64,000 bases of DNA from Lagopus muta (Eukaryota > Chordata > Aves > Galliformes > Phasianidae). A model generated the notes under the pieces. It was not told where the DNA came from. It saw only the letters and a program-made list of their open reading frames with translations, and made no database searches. A program made the position numbers and the translations under genes. Positions 12,501 through 27,500 of the stretch are shown here, piece by piece. The DNA lies in contig NC_064437.1 of assembly GCF_023343835.1 (NCBI RefSeq), forward strand, positions 41,813,967 through 41,877,966, in the 5' to 3' direction. How positions within the stretch are numbered: position 1 is the stretch's first letter; the number at the start of each line of letters is the position of its first letter.

Positions 12501-15500
12501 CCAGCCAAGGTCTGGTCCTTACAAGACTGGAGCTTGTAAGCCCTCAAGGACCTCAGAAGGAATTTCTGCATCCATACAACCTGCTGGCCATGCTGAGCTC
12601 ACATCCTTCATCCTGTCCTCAGGTGAACAAGGAGTTCTGCATCACAAGATGGAAGAGCGGAAGGCACATGCCAGCTGTTTGACTAAGTTTACTACTGCAT
12701 ACTCAAGAGCTTTCTGCAAATAAATAAATTAAAAGTAAGTTCTTCTAATTGGACAACTGTCTCTCTTCAGCCAACATTTATGAGTCCTGATGTGCAAGGG
12801 ACAGAAAAGTGCAAAACTTTCAAAGTGCAACTTGATTCTAGTAAAATGTGAGGTTGGTTTATCAAGCAGGCTGCAGGTGTCAATGCTTCTGTCACTGCTG
12901 TGCTGAGGGAGACATACCTTGGGGAGGCCTGGTACCTGAGACAGGGGTACAGGGTTGGGCGAAAGAAAGGCCAATATGACAGCACGTATGGAGGACTGCT
13001 TTGAGATCCCCATATCTGCTGAATACTCTGATACTTCTCCTTTTAACACCACACCCCAAATAAACATAAAAAGCACACAATCACATTTGTATGCCTTGTG
13101 ACTTCTGCCAGTCTGGGTTTTCTGCTGGTTTTCCCCCGCTGACATCGCTGCAAAACACCAAAACCCAAGAAAGAAGTGTGACTGTGACAATGACTCAATG
13201 TTAAGCACAGAGAAAAGGAACAAAGTTCACAGGCACGAAAAGCAGTCTGCCACATATCTTAACAGGATGGAAGCTAGCAGCAGCTGCCACCACAGGCAGC
13301 GTGGAAGTCACTGTCTCACCACTAACATTTCTGCTTTTTTTTTTTTTTTCCTCTCCAGTTTGTAAAGCAACAGCTGTTGTTGAATAAACCTAACGGAGCT
13401 TCACACTGGGTAAAGAAATCACTGCATTTGTTGTGCAGCAAATAGATGGCAGGAGAAACACAATGTCCTAAGCATTTTATGGCCTACGTCATTCACTTCT
13501 CAATCCTTGTTATGAAAAGATCTGTAAAGTTGTCAGCTATCATCTTTAGAAAACAACAGCTGGCATAACATGAACTCCCTACTGTGGGGTGGGGGAAGAG
13601 GATCAGAATAACTGTATATTTGCAATATAGCTTGCAACACTGCTTACAGCTTTGTAAGGATTGTGAAAACAGTACTGGGCACAGTTTGGGTATGTTGGAA
13701 CTCACAATGCTGAGCAACAGACACCGTGCACGACCATGTGTGCTCCTTGTTGAGCAAGCAGCCCTACCTCTATCCTCCCCAAGAAGCAACCTCTGCAACA
13801 ACAGCCTTATTCCTGTTGCAGTCTTTCCACCAACGCCTTGCCCTCACACACAATGCACCTGGCTCACCACCTGCATGCAAATGTTGAGGCACAAAGCACA
13901 AGGAGGTCAGTGTCCCACTTTGTCACAGATCCAGGACGGATCCTCCTCCCAGGCACCAGCTCAAGCCTGACCCACCATCACAGGACCCGATATCCCCACC
14001 ACCCACAGCAGCCAGCATGCAGTGATTCAGCCCACAGCACATGCAGATGTGTTTTCTCCTCCTCAGAATGAAAGTCCAGAGGCACATGCAATGCCGTGGG
14101 GAGAAGGGCTGGGAGCTGGCATTGCTTTCAGCAGCTTTCCAATCCCACAGTAGCTGGGGAAGCCAGATGAACCACATGGGAAAAAGCAAACAAACACACT
14201 TTCTTTGTTCTTCCTTGTTTTTTTCCAAGTGGGGAGGGGAAGGAGAAAGCACAGGGGAAAAAATATCTCCCCTGCTCTTTAAACTCGTTATGCCCCTCCT
14301 ACTGCTCACTCCTTCCAAACACCGGCACTCTGGAGCCTCAGCATTAAAACAGCAAGAAGGTACAGTCCCCAAAGCAGGCTTTCTGCCACACCACTGTTAA
14401 GATGCCTGACACAGAAGAGCCCTGACTTAGCTCGCAGTCTCTAGAAAGTTTTGCTTGCAGTTCACCACGTTCATTCAGACCCTGGAGACACATCTGAGAA
14501 AAGTTCCCCTGAGCTGAGCTATGTGATGAATAAAATAGTGAGCTACCGTTTATTTCTACTGCAGCATTAGAGCCAAAGTGTACCACAACCCATAAGGCCA
14601 TAGCATAGTGGCAAGCTTGTGTAAAGTCCCTGTAAGCCCACTGCTTGTAAATTCCACCCATTATCTCTCACAAGGTGACCTACTTGTCATCACAGATAAA
14701 AGCTGACAGCTCTGCAGAAGGACAAGGCAGAGTCTAAGCCCCCCCAGGACACAGCACTCACATCCCACTGCTCAATTCCTATGCCAAATGAGCAGGCAGT
14801 TCTCTGACCAAGTCTGGAGCCCCCAAATTTGGGAGGAAGAGACAAACCAGCTTCTGTAGGAGGCTTGAGTCTGCATCTTCTGATTCTGGCTCCTCGCCTG
14901 TGCTCAGTTGCAAAGCACAAAGAATTCACAGGGAGACTGACATCAGATCGACACATGCACCCCACACACAATTTTCCTCTGCACTTCATTCAAAATTGCC
15001 CCTACTGTAAGTTTAAAAAAAATTACTTAAAACAAAACAAAACAAAAAAAAAGACACAGAGGCTTGCACAAAACCAGTGATTTCCCCACATCAGAGGGGA
15101 GATCTTCAGAGCCAGCACTGCAAAACAAAGCACCTTGTGAGCAGGAACGTATCAGACAAGAAAACATTCTCCTCCCATTCCTCCTGTATGTACTGAGCTT
15201 AATTAGTCTTCCCCAATCACAATTAGAATTTTCTGGGAGCCAAAAATCACCAAATCCTGTCTCTTGTGTGATGTGATTAAAAGAAAGAACCAAGTAGTAG
15301 CTAGTGACAGATAGGAAGCATCTACTCACTGCTAAAAATGACTGCCTTTAAACACTACTTGAAAACCTGGGCCATCTCTTGGTACAGCTTACGGCAAACT
15401 GCAGGCCAGCACAACCCCCACATAGGACCTGCTAGCATTTTTATGTTCACATTTAAACTATAGAGACTCACAGCCCCCACACCCCGCATAAAGGCATCTC

Positions 15501-18500
15501 CTGTAAATAATGCAAGCTGCTCACCTACAACATTCAGAAACCTGAAACATGTTTCATTTTAACATCTATATAAGACACCAAATATTTTCCAGGAGGAAGC
15601 AGACTGATCTCCAGAGATGCCCTCAGGAAGGCATCCACACATTGCACCGCAATGGAGATGCCCAGGCTGCAAAGAGACCTGGGAGCAGCACCAAAGTGTC
15701 AGCTTTTCTCAGATGGAGCTCCAGAGTATTAACCCCCAAAAGTGCAATGTGTCATGGAAATTAGAGCACAAAAAGGAAGTTAATTTGCCTTACTGAGAAG
15801 CTCAGACTTTTCTTCTTTGTCCCCCAAATAGCAAGCTCTTCAGAAGCACCAGCTCTGTCTGCCTTCACAAACCAACAGAACTGGATAGGTTGCCCAAGGT
15901 TCCTCCATCAGGTCAGTAAATACAGCAGACAGGGACCTGGCAACAGACTCTGCATCTCAGAGTGGTGCTGAAATTCAGAGGAAAAAAGCTTTTTTTTTCC
16001 TTTAAAAAGAAAAAAAACTTCACAGCACTGCAAAACTGAATCAAGCAAACCACAAACCTCCCTGGAAAGAGCCAGCAGCACAGTATCTCCTGAACAGATC
16101 AATTTAAAGATAAAGATAACTCACAGCACTGCCTGGCTCAGCCATCTCTCTTTTCCAGCTTCGCTGGGTACTGGAGCAGAACTGCAGAAGCCACAGCCTT
16201 GCAGACACAGAAAGAACAGCAGCAGTTTGGAAAAAAACACTCTTTTAAAATGGCTTTGTTGCTGCCCAAACCTCCAGAAATCATTCTGAAATACTAAATC
16301 TGTTTAGGAAAGAAGAAAATAATAAGTCCCTGAGCCCAACTGCCTGAAGAGCACGTGATCCCCTACATCCCCCCACATCTCTCCAACAGCATTAGCTCCA
16401 CCAGACACAGGCAGGAGGGCAGAAAGTCCATTGGAGAGACTCTTTTGGACAAGATAATTATAGGGGTACAATTAATCTTTTATTTCCATTCAATCATCCA
16501 TTCAGCCCTCCCCCAAACCCTAAGAATTTATCTGTTCAACCAGCTGGAACATAGTTTCATGGCAGGCTACACACCTCCCCATTCATTTTGCTTCTGCTTG
16601 GCTCCAAGCTGCAGCCCTGCAGCACAATCCTCTGAAGGGAAAAGCAAAGAGAGAGGGAAAAGTGCGATTCCCAAGAGAATGATAGCAGAGGTCTCGCACA
16701 GGCTACAGAGTGATCACTGTGGAGCAAGTTTTTACCATTCTGAATTTCTCCTCCCATACAATCCTACTTCCCCACAGATCTACTCACAGGGCCGAGGTTG
16801 ACACTTTTACAATGCACAGTTAACATAACGAGAACTGAAGAAGCAGACTACCACAAGCAAAGTTTTCCAACTGTATAATAAGCAATAGAGAGCTATTTGA
16901 TTTGTATCCATTAACATCTCCACTACTGATAAAGATGACTTTCAGCATCTTTAGAATCAGCCTCTCCCCTCTCCATGGCCAGCCTCAGTTCTGCAGATCA
17001 GCAAGGAGAAGAGGTCAAGCTATTTTGAGATGCAAAGAAATGCACTGCTTCTCTAAACCTGAGGGTGGCACAAGGAATACATTCTCACTCAGCACGTGGA
17101 GGGGGTTGAAGAACTCAGAACCCAAACCAGGTCACAGGGTATGACTTCCTGCTATCGAAGGCAATCACACCTTAAATTGATAGTCACTGCACGATCCAGC
17201 TCTGTCTTCAATCCAGCTGGAGTCCTAACCACCTCTACCATTCAGCTAATCTAATACTTAACTCTTCAACACAGTAAAGTTTCCAACAGCCAAATTAAGC
17301 CCATTCAATGCCAGCTCATCCCATAAACTCTTGTGTCAACACTGCCTTTCCCCACCGATCTTTAGCCTCTGCAGGCCTTCTCCCTCCCTGCCTTATATAC
17401 AGACAGCAGTCATATCACACCCAGCCTCTGAAAAATCACATCTGCATGCTTCTCACAAGCAGAACTACTTCTCTGCAACTTATCAAGCAGTTTCCATGTC
17501 AGCTGCAACACGACACCACGTTAGGAAATAAGACCTCACTGTCTCAGACACCACAAACAGGGAAAGAATGTGGCCTGAGGAATTTAGAACTCCTATCAGA
17601 AAGGCAAACCAAGAGGAAGGATCATAAGAAATTATGGCATATTTTTACAATAGTTCACTGTGCAAGTTCATAGCTTTTGTTCTTTGACCGGCTTTCAAAG
17701 AAATCAGCATTAAGAGCACACAGTTGGACTCTTGATATGAACTCCATCGAGGCTTTAGAACTGGTTTCCACTCCACTATACTGGAAGGTCTCATAAATCT
17801 GGGAAGAACAAGTGACAGTACAGTGCCATGCCTGCTTGATCACCAATACCTGAAGCCATTTGCTGGTGATCAGCCAGTCAGCCTTGTCCTCAGTCTCAGC
17901 ATTTTGGCATGTTCACAGGTTTCCAGCTCAGAGACGAGACCTGACAGGAGCTATTCAAAGACGCTGCCCTGGCACACGCCAGAATCATAAACCAGAATCT
18001 CTGCCTCAGATGGATGGCTAGCACTTCGAGTCAGAAATACCCAAGAGCTCATGAGACACTTGGATACAGGTTACTTACAGCACCACAAGAACTGGGGCCC
18101 CCATGGAAGAGACTACAGGCAATCCTGACTACTTCTGCTTCCATCTTCCTCAAACCAGGGAATATATCTGGATGGAGGGGATTACTCCAGGCAAACTCTT
18201 CATACACCTTCAAAAGAGAGACAGAAATTTAGCTGTGCAGATGAAGTTTTGGATTATCAGCAAGAGGTCCAGATTTAGAAATGCACTACACACACTGTGT
18301 ATATAAGCAGACTATCTGCAGTATTAACTCCTGCTGCGAGTGCTCACCACAAGCTGGGAAGCTATTGCTGGGAGGAAAAGAAAAAATCATTTGTTTTTCT
18401 AGGGCATTCTGGTCTCTGGAATGCTTCTATAACAGCAATATTGCGTGTTGTAAAGGTGGGTTTAATGGTTTAGCTATTTAAATAAGAACAAAAACATCTG

Positions 18501-21500
18501 TTGTTCTTTTGTACTACACCTAGACCTGGTGTATGCACACTCTATGACTGCTTTATGCAAAGCAGGCCAGTATATAGTTCCCAAAAATTGCTTTGCAGAA
18601 CTAGTTTTTGAATTCACTATTAAAGGGCAATTCCGAAGCAGCCAGAACAGCACAACTGACCACCCACACAGCAGCAAAAGTGGCTGTGGAAACCAGTATT
18701 TCATGCTCGTTCTGCAACTGCGAGCTCGCAGGATGAGGCTGGAACAGGCCAGTTCCGACCTCCTGCAGCCACGATGAAAAAGCAACTGCAGGGATGTTGA
18801 AAGAAACACTGCAGAATAAGCCAGAGAATAATCAGCACAGACAGAGGGAATGTTTCCACACAGCACTCAATCCAAGGTGACGCTGCTCTAGCAAGGCAGC
18901 TCTGAGCTTTATTTTTCCCCAGAAGAAAACAGCAATAGCAACCACCCAACAGAGCTCATTACAGCTGTTACAAAAGCTGTTCCCAGGAGCAAGAAAGCTA
19001 GATTTTCCTTTAGCAAAAACAACTCTTGAAGTAGATACATTGAAAAACAGACCTTAGGGCTGCTTATTTTTTTTCCAACCTTCTCAAAGGGGAAGGTTTC
19101 AGACTAGGTAAACAGACCTAACAAAGACTCCACTGAAACATGCCAGTGCCCCATTGTTGTACAATTTGGACTGCACAGCAATGCCAAACACATTTTACAA
19201 ACATCCTTTTTTGCTTAAATCAAGACCAATTCTGCTTTGCTTAGTCAAGCTTTTGCAGCCCAAAGTCCCACAGCAACCCAGTAGCAGGAGAGGTAAGGAT
19301 CCTTTCGCTTCAGCCTACACAGTTATATCCATCACAGGGCTTGCTGAAGCTGACCTATGGCCATTTTATGTCAGTTTATGTCAGTACCAGATTCCAATTC
19401 ACTTGCACTCAGCTTCTTACTTTCTTACTCAAAACACCTCATCAGATTGGATCCTAGTTATCTTCATATTGTTTTCATAATGGCCAGCTTTGCAAGCCTC
19501 AAATGCTTTGCTAATAAATGCCTTTCTACCTACATATACCCACGGCTCTGTCTTCAGAGTTGGGCTATCTAAGCCTCAGATCTTCCCCGCTCATCATGAA
19601 ATATGCTGGAACAGCGTTGAGGGTTTCTGGTCACCCTGAAGTTGTTAAAAACCTTTAAGATGCCAAGTTAGACTGCTTGCACTTTACCTTCACTAGCAGG
19701 CGGGTAAGTTTCTCTTCACCGCTGTACACGGTCCCAGAGACTTTCCCATCCTCCCAGCGTACATCTCCTGAAAGAGAAGAAAGAAGCACATTGGTTGCAA
19801 GCACAGCCATTCTCAGAAAGCACGTGGAAGAGCACAGAGAAAGCCTCCACAGCAGTTCTGCAGATGAGGATTCTGCTTTTGGGTTTCACTGACGAGGAAC
19901 AAGCATGATTTTTGTGCCACAGAAGTAGCTCCCTGTAGTGCTATGCCTCTGGCATCTTGTGCCCCATAGACACAGCAAATAACAAATAAATAATGAATAA
20001 AGTGTTAGCACAAACAGCTAGCTGCAGCAAGCAGTTACATTAATGTGCAATCCACTTTAATCCCTACTCAGACTCCCCCGGCTCCTGTCCACAAAGTTGA
20101 GCTCTCGTTGCTCAAGCTAGTCACATCCAAAGAGCACCCGTCACACTGCTGTAAACTAAGATGGAAAGGCCAAGATTGCATTGCTCAAAACTATGGCGTG
20201 GGACTTCTCAGTTAAGTGCCTCTGATACATTAACAAACAAGAGCAGGTGGATGGAATAGCATCAGCAGGGCACCCTGTGTAACAGGGTTTCAACACACTT
20301 AACCAGGCCACTTTCCCCTGCCAAATATCCAAGCAAAGCCTTTCCACCTGTCTCTTTGTATTCTCCTGCATAAACCTCAATGGCATCAGCTCCACAAGAG
20401 TACACCAAGTGAGCCAAACCACAGCCCAGCCTTCACTTCCAAGTAGCTTTCAAACGGCGTGGCAAAAGTGTGAGAAGCCACAGAAAAAGGAAAAGAAAAA
20501 AGGAACAAAAGCCTGGTGAAGGAAGGGAATAATCACTAAGAGGAATAACATAGACAGAAGACAGATACAGAAAGTTGCACAAACGACACAGAAGTAGAAA
20601 AAAGGAAATTGTTAGAGCATATTCTATAGCAAAACTTTTCCTGTATTCAGAGTAGTTTTCCAGCAGAAAATTCCAAGTATTTATCAGACTGGTGGAAGGG
20701 ATAAGCAGTCAGTCACTCACATTTGCTCATTAGAAGTAATAGGCAGGTGAACCAGGGTGGAGACATTTACATCAGTCAGCTAATTCAAACTGAGTTTCAG
20801 ACAATGCTTTTATGGATTCAAGCCAGAGTGGCCTTGCCTTCCTTAAGTGGCATTTTGAAGGTGCAAAGCACTATGACTTTGATTAAAAGAGTCCTGGAAA
20901 TTCCCTAAAAACACTGCTTGGAAGTTCCTTTTGTTATGAATATTCCATTGGGCTTCACAGAAAACACATTTCTGGAAAAAAAAACAAACATCAGGGCTCA
21001 GAAACGTATTCAAAACTGCATTCAAATAATTCCCTCTGTACTTCTCTTCTTCTCAGCTCTCCCATCACTGCTAGCTCTAAACTCCTAGGGAAGAAAGGGA
21101 ACTTCAACATAAATACTTGAATACACTGTTAAAAGATGTAAATACAGACTTTTGTCACTTCCAGAAGGAAAACAGACATAAATTTGTAAGTGAACAACAT
21201 CAGCAAGATGTTGTATGCAAGACAAAGCTACGAGCAGGAGTCATTAGATCTCATTTGGCAGAGTAAGCCTAATGCTAGGCCTGTGAAAGGGACCCACCCT
21301 CACTGCAGCAGTCTCACAGTCATACCTTTTGAGCTGTACTCTTTCATCTTCTGTAGAACCTCAGGCTGGTCCATGCCTTGTTCTGGCAGCACTTTGATAT
21401 AATTCTTCTCATCTTTCAGGAAGGATAAACTGGAAGTGACATCATTCAAGGCTTCATCAATCTTCTTTTGAATCTAAGAAAGAAAAACTCTATCAACAAA

Positions 21501-24500
21501 GGTACTGGCCACATTATAAATTACAGTTCAGTGCGTGTGACGTTGAACTCACTGGCTACTTTCAAACCAGTGAGCAGAACAGGTAGGATCTGTTCTAACT
21601 CTATGACCAAAAAAGCATGGCAGAGTTCACAGTTCTCCCTTCCTACCAACTTCTTCCTCCAAAAACAAACTGTCCTTGTCCAAAATGCCTCCTGAAATGC
21701 CCACAGCCATACACTAGTCTCTAAACAGCACTGGGAACTGCCTAAAGGCATCCTAGATGGCACAGAACAGAACTGTACCGAGTAGCTAATACAAGAGATT
21801 GCAGAGCAGTGCTCAGCTGCATTTAACATAACAGGTCAGAGTTCGCTGCCCTGTTGAAAGAGATTGTACTTTAATGGATACTGAAGAACAGTGGGAATTC
21901 TGAGTCCTTTCTTTAATAAATGAGACAACAAAGCTTAAAGCAAAAATATTTCACTGTTATCCACTAAGGCTTTTTAAAAATCACAGCCCATAATTTACAG
22001 AAGTCTTCAGATTCATTGCATTTTGTACTTTGTCTCACCTGCCAACACATACACAGTTTAGAGGCTCATGGAAACTGAAACATGAAAGAAATCTCCCTTA
22101 TAAACACTGTTACGAGATTTCTTCCTTCTTAATCACACCCCGCATCCAGGAGGCCCAGACTCCTTCCCAGAAAGCATTTCAAAGCAGACAGTCTTCTGAA
22201 CAACACAGGTGTTGGAATATTATCAGCTTTAAAGACTTTTGGACATTGGAATGCCTCCTTTCAGCAACTGATAGGTTATCAGGTATCAGCCTAGCAAAGA
22301 GTGGGAAGAACACACAGATAGGGCACAGCGTGAGTCCTCTGGCACAGGAGAGCTTAACATTACTATGCTCTGAGAAGGTAAACCTGGATAAAATAGAATA
22401 CAAGGGGACAAGAAGACGTCCTTTCCTAACAGGCAGAAGCAGGGGACAACTAACACTTAGTTCATCTGACCAGCCAGAAAGTAAAACTGGGGCACAACAT
22501 GAAAAGAAGGAGAGATGTTATTCCCATTATTCCCTTACAGAAGGCTGAGGGAGAAACTTGATAGCTGCAACCATAGCAAGGTCAAAAGGAAAAGGCTGCT
22601 CTTTACTACTTCCATCTGATAAAGTCACCCACAACAGCTGGCACCCTCATGCTGCCCCAACTGATTCAGTGTGTAAACACCAAAAAGAATGGGTAAGCAT
22701 CATTGACTAGGAAAAAAAAAAACAAAACAAGCTGAGTATTTCTTGATGATTAAGTCATGATGTGCTAAAACATGCTGACATCCATAGTTTCAAGTCTTTA
22801 TGTAAAAAACATCTTCCAGACACTAAAGTCCATCTCATCTTAATGATTACAGTTACAGCAACTTCTGATATCTTTGTGCTATAAAGCTATTGCTAACAGG
22901 TATCTGAGCTCTAGACATGGACAGCCATCTCATTAAAAGATTTATCTTTCCACATTGCACAACAGACGCCTGCCTATCTCGCACTTGCTCAAGAACAAGA
23001 CACTGTTTCAGAAGAACACACAAGTCCATTCGTGTCCCCTTCTTCCACCAATCAAGCAATTCTCTTGACATCTAGCAAAGAAATACCACTGGAAAATTCT
23101 GCCTCTGGACTCACTGATACTTGGTTAAGTGGTACCTGCAATTTATGAGTGCAATGTTATTACAAAAAGACTAGGTAGAAATTATGTCTTTCATTAAACC
23201 AGGTAGTGGTTAATCTGTATCCTTGCATCATTGTGATTAAAGGAACAAGAGACAGCAAAGACACAGAAAACACAGCTTTGCAGGCTCAAAAAACATTGCA
23301 ATAAGTTGTTCAAATACTTACTATAGCCCCAACAAATGGCATTTTTCTCAGCAGTCTGAAGAACTGTTTTTTAGTTCGGGATGTTAAACCTGGAAGGGAA
23401 AAGTCACAAGTTAACCTTATGTTAAGAAACCAAAAACAGTCTCAGAGCACAATAATTCACCACACAGGCTCAGTATCTCTGACCCAGGCTAAAATAAAGA
23501 AGTCACAAAGGGGATATGGTGAAAGAGAATCATATCAGAAAGCAGACACAGGTCAGGCTGCAGAAGAAACTGGTTTGCCCAACAGCAGTTACCTACGGGA
23601 ACCAACTATTCGACTCATTTTCTTAATTTACTGCTAGGGCTGCTGAGTAAAGTCATGCCAACTGTGAAGGCTAAGATCTTTTCAACCCAGGCGTATGAAA
23701 GGACAGCACCTACTTGAATGGGAATTTACACCCACACATGGAGTTTTACAAGGGAAGGGAGTTTAGGATTTGCTAAAGGCAAGATCTCCAGCAAAAAGGG
23801 AAATAATTTTGGAAGTATTTTCTGCATCTTCAAACCAGAATAGAACTGCAACATGCAAACACTCAGCAACGTGAGACAGGCTCCCAGGCCCCAGCAGGAT
23901 GAACCCAGCTGGAATGCAACAAGTATTCTTCAGGGTTCATCCATCCAGCACAGGAGGGAAAGGCACCACCACAGCCCAAATATGAAAAGAGAAAAGCCGC
24001 TGATGACAAACACCGGAAAACTCCTGGGGTAGCTTCAAAGGCAGGAATGCAAGCAGGATGACAGAGATGGTTTACAGCCATCAAAAATGCCTTTTGAGTC
24101 ATCTGGACATTTCAATCAAGCACTGGCAGTTACAGGACGCTTTCAGCAGGAAAGAGTAAATCAGCTTTAAAAAAAAAGACAAGTAGTCAACCATTTCAAA
24201 ACTTCACAATCTTATCTATAGCATTAGACTGGCCCATTATTTTCCATTTTATATGTGCTCCTATCTATTTTGAGAAGCTACAGGAGGACAGCAATTGCAG
24301 CTTGGCACACTCTAGAGCAAATATTTGTTAGCACTCTGAAAATAGCATTTCCGTTGTACATTTTCTGTGTGCAGACCATTTAATTGAGAACTTCCACACT
24401 GAGGGAAAAAACACACAACTGTAGACTCCTGAAAAAAATCAGACAGCCTTATTAGATTTCCTAGCCATTAGTAAATATTTTTAAAACACTGTGCAACAGT

Positions 24501-27500
24501 ACAAATTTTAGACAAGTAGTTAGCATGACCCTACACTGAGCACAGGCTTGGTATTCCCAGCGTTCAGTTACTGAGAAGTAGGCACCAAATTAAAAACTGG
24601 GCTATTTTTAAAAAGCTGTCACTACAGCATAACCCTATGGCCCATGGGATTGGCAAAGCACCTTGCTCTGCTCTGGGGGCAAGGCAGCTCTCCTGACCAT
24701 CACATAGGCAGAGCAGACTGCAGGTTCATCTAAAGGTCCTACAGAAGAGCTGTCAGCACAGCAATCACAAAGCAGGAAGAGGCTAGACCATACACAACTA
24801 CCTTGAATATCCTGAGGATGAAACATATTCCCAACATCACATCAAATTTCCCTCCTCTAGAAGGGAAGCAATTGAGAGCAAGTACTATCCAAGCATTTGG
24901 CTACAGCGTGTGGATATATATAAGGTCCTAAGAACTTGAATCAAATTCCCCAGGTTTTGAGCTGGAGAGCACTGTGACAAACAAGTGAGGCAGCCAGAAG
25001 CTCACAGGAGCCCAAAGCAAAGGAAGGAGATATGGGCACATCCCAGGCTGGCCTGCCACACCCTCTACAGGAATGGGGACGTTCCATTGATTAGACAGGA
25101 CTCATCCTTAATTTGGAAAAGGGTTTTGTTAATCCTCACTGGCAGCAGAAGGCGTGTTTTAACAAACGCTCGCTCTCATTCCATCCTTTTCCCTCCACTA
25201 CATGAGAGCAACTGCATCCCCTTCCCACCCCACACAAGGCAAACCCCACGCCAAGTTCTTACTCTCGGACTGGAAGAGGAAGCCATGCAGCCATACAGTT
25301 AGAAGCGTGGAGGAAAACGTCAGCCCAACCAGCTGCCAGGGCTCCAGTCCATCACAGCGGGCATTCACGAAGCTCGTTACTTTCTCCCAGTACATCTGGA
25401 GGATCTCCTTATAGGGAGTGATGGCATCCTGTGCAAAGGGAAACACAGACGCTGAGAAAAGCTCAAACACACACAAACAGGGCAGCAGAAATGCTTTAAT
25501 GACAGAACTCCCCGCCATGAAAGGCGAGTAAAAAGGTGCTCTTCAGCAAACAGACCTCCCGCTTCCCTTAACTCCTGAACAGCACACATAGGTGTCAATG
25601 ATTTCCAACCAAAAGCCACTGATAGATGTGTAAGTCTCAAGGTCCCAAGTCAACATCAGCAGATCATACCATGGCCCCGGAGAAACAGTTGTGTCAAATC
25701 ACAATATTATTTTTCCAAGGAACTGTCTGTCTGTCCACAGAGCAAGTGAGAGCTAAACTGCTACCGCTGAGCAGGTACCACCAAAGCAGGGCTATTTGAG
25801 TACCAAAGGCTGGACATTTAAAGAGAGTACTCAGCAGCACTCCAAGCTTAAGAAGTGATCATCGTATTCCATATAAAGGAAGGATGGCAGAGACAAACAC
25901 TACTGGGGGGAAAAAAAACCAACACAATAAAACATAACCCATACAACTAGAAAACTGTGATGCAACCATAATTACAGTGTCAAGCTAGTAACTACTGTCA
26001 GGACAGAGCTCCACAGTTTTAAAGCATGCTGTCTTTGTGAGTCTCAGAAGTAGTGACAGGGACAACAGAAGGTTCACAATGGGAAAGTATCACTTCCCCA
26101 CTACAGGGCATCTTTACAGAAATTCTCAGCACAAGGATGCAGAGCTGTAGGAGCAGGTCCAGAGAAGGGCCACAGAGATGATCAAAGGGCTGGAGCACCT
26201 CTCCTGTGAAGAAAAGTTGAAGGACCTGGGCTTGTTCAGGTCAGAGAAAAGAAAACTCCAAGGATACCTCATTGAGGTCTTCCAGTACTTGAAGAGAGCT
26301 TACAAGCAGGAGGGAGATCAACTTTTTACATGATCTGATAGTGCTAAGACAAGGGGGAAATGTCTTTAAACTAAAAGAGGGCAGATTTAGGTTAGATCTT
26401 AGGAAGAAATTTTCTACCCAGAGGGTGGTGAGGCACTGGCACACATGCACAGAGCTGTGGGTGCCCCATCCCTGGAGGGATTCAAGACCAGATCAGATGG
26501 GGCCCTGGGCAGCCTGACATTTGGTTGGCAACCCTGCCCATGGCAAGAGGTTGGAACCAGATGGTCTTTAAGGTCTCTTCCAACCTAAGGCATTCTATGA
26601 TACCATGATCGCAACACAGTTAGAGAGATTACAAACAGCCTAGAAAAAAAACAGTCAAAGGAGAAAGTACTTACAAAAAAGCACTAAAGAGCAATCACTA
26701 CACAGGAAAAGCAGTAAAATATGTATAATACAAGAGAATTTTAAAAACAAACAAGCAAACAGAAAAGAAAAACAAACCACTTAAGCATCCCAAATATAAG
26801 GCTAAAAACTTCCAGCAAGCCAAGGCATCACAGAGGAGCAATATCGCTCACACCTCAACACAGGCAGGAGGAAACAGAATGAACAGGGCTAAACCAGGTG
26901 TCTGGCAAGAGGAACAGCCCTCAGCTACAGGAAGCCAAATTAGCACCCATATGTCTGGCACAGAGCAGTTTCCAAATGCCCCAGCCACTTCAGCCCAAAA
27001 AGAAGCCAGCCACATAAACCACCGCAATTAATAGTGTCAGCATTAGCGCCCAGTCCTCCAACTCCGACACCACAAAGATGACTTAACCCACAGATTTAGG
27101 GCACTTTTCAACTAACCAAAGGCACTTCTCAAGTTTCATCAAGTTTGCACAATTTTCTCAGCAAAACCCCTGGAAAGGAGTGCTTAACCAGCAAGGACAG
27201 CATTGGTCCACTGCCTGAGAGCTCACGTCTGGATCGCAGCCGGTGCTGGAAGTGCATTTACACGTGTGGAAACTGAGCCATTAATGCACTGGTGCCTCCA
27301 GAACTGTTGTTAAGCAGTGGCAAGAAAACCCTACTGTATCAGATACACAGCAGGATGTGGGTTTTCTCTTGACAGTGGAATATTGTGCAAGATTCATGCC
27401 CAAAATGACAAGGGAATGCAACATTAGACAGAAGTTACTCATGACAATGGCCAAGTTAAAAACGATATCTGGCAAGACATTCATCTCATTCTTGGAGAAA

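Noticed and set aside
25428-25518. Alternative SGPL1 start at an upstream in-frame ATG reading [12 protein letters not shown]
   Set aside because: A good acceptor (CCCTTTGCACAG) separates it from the conserved part, and the spliced ATG from the CpG-island exon fits phase 0. Only an intronic promoter would use it.
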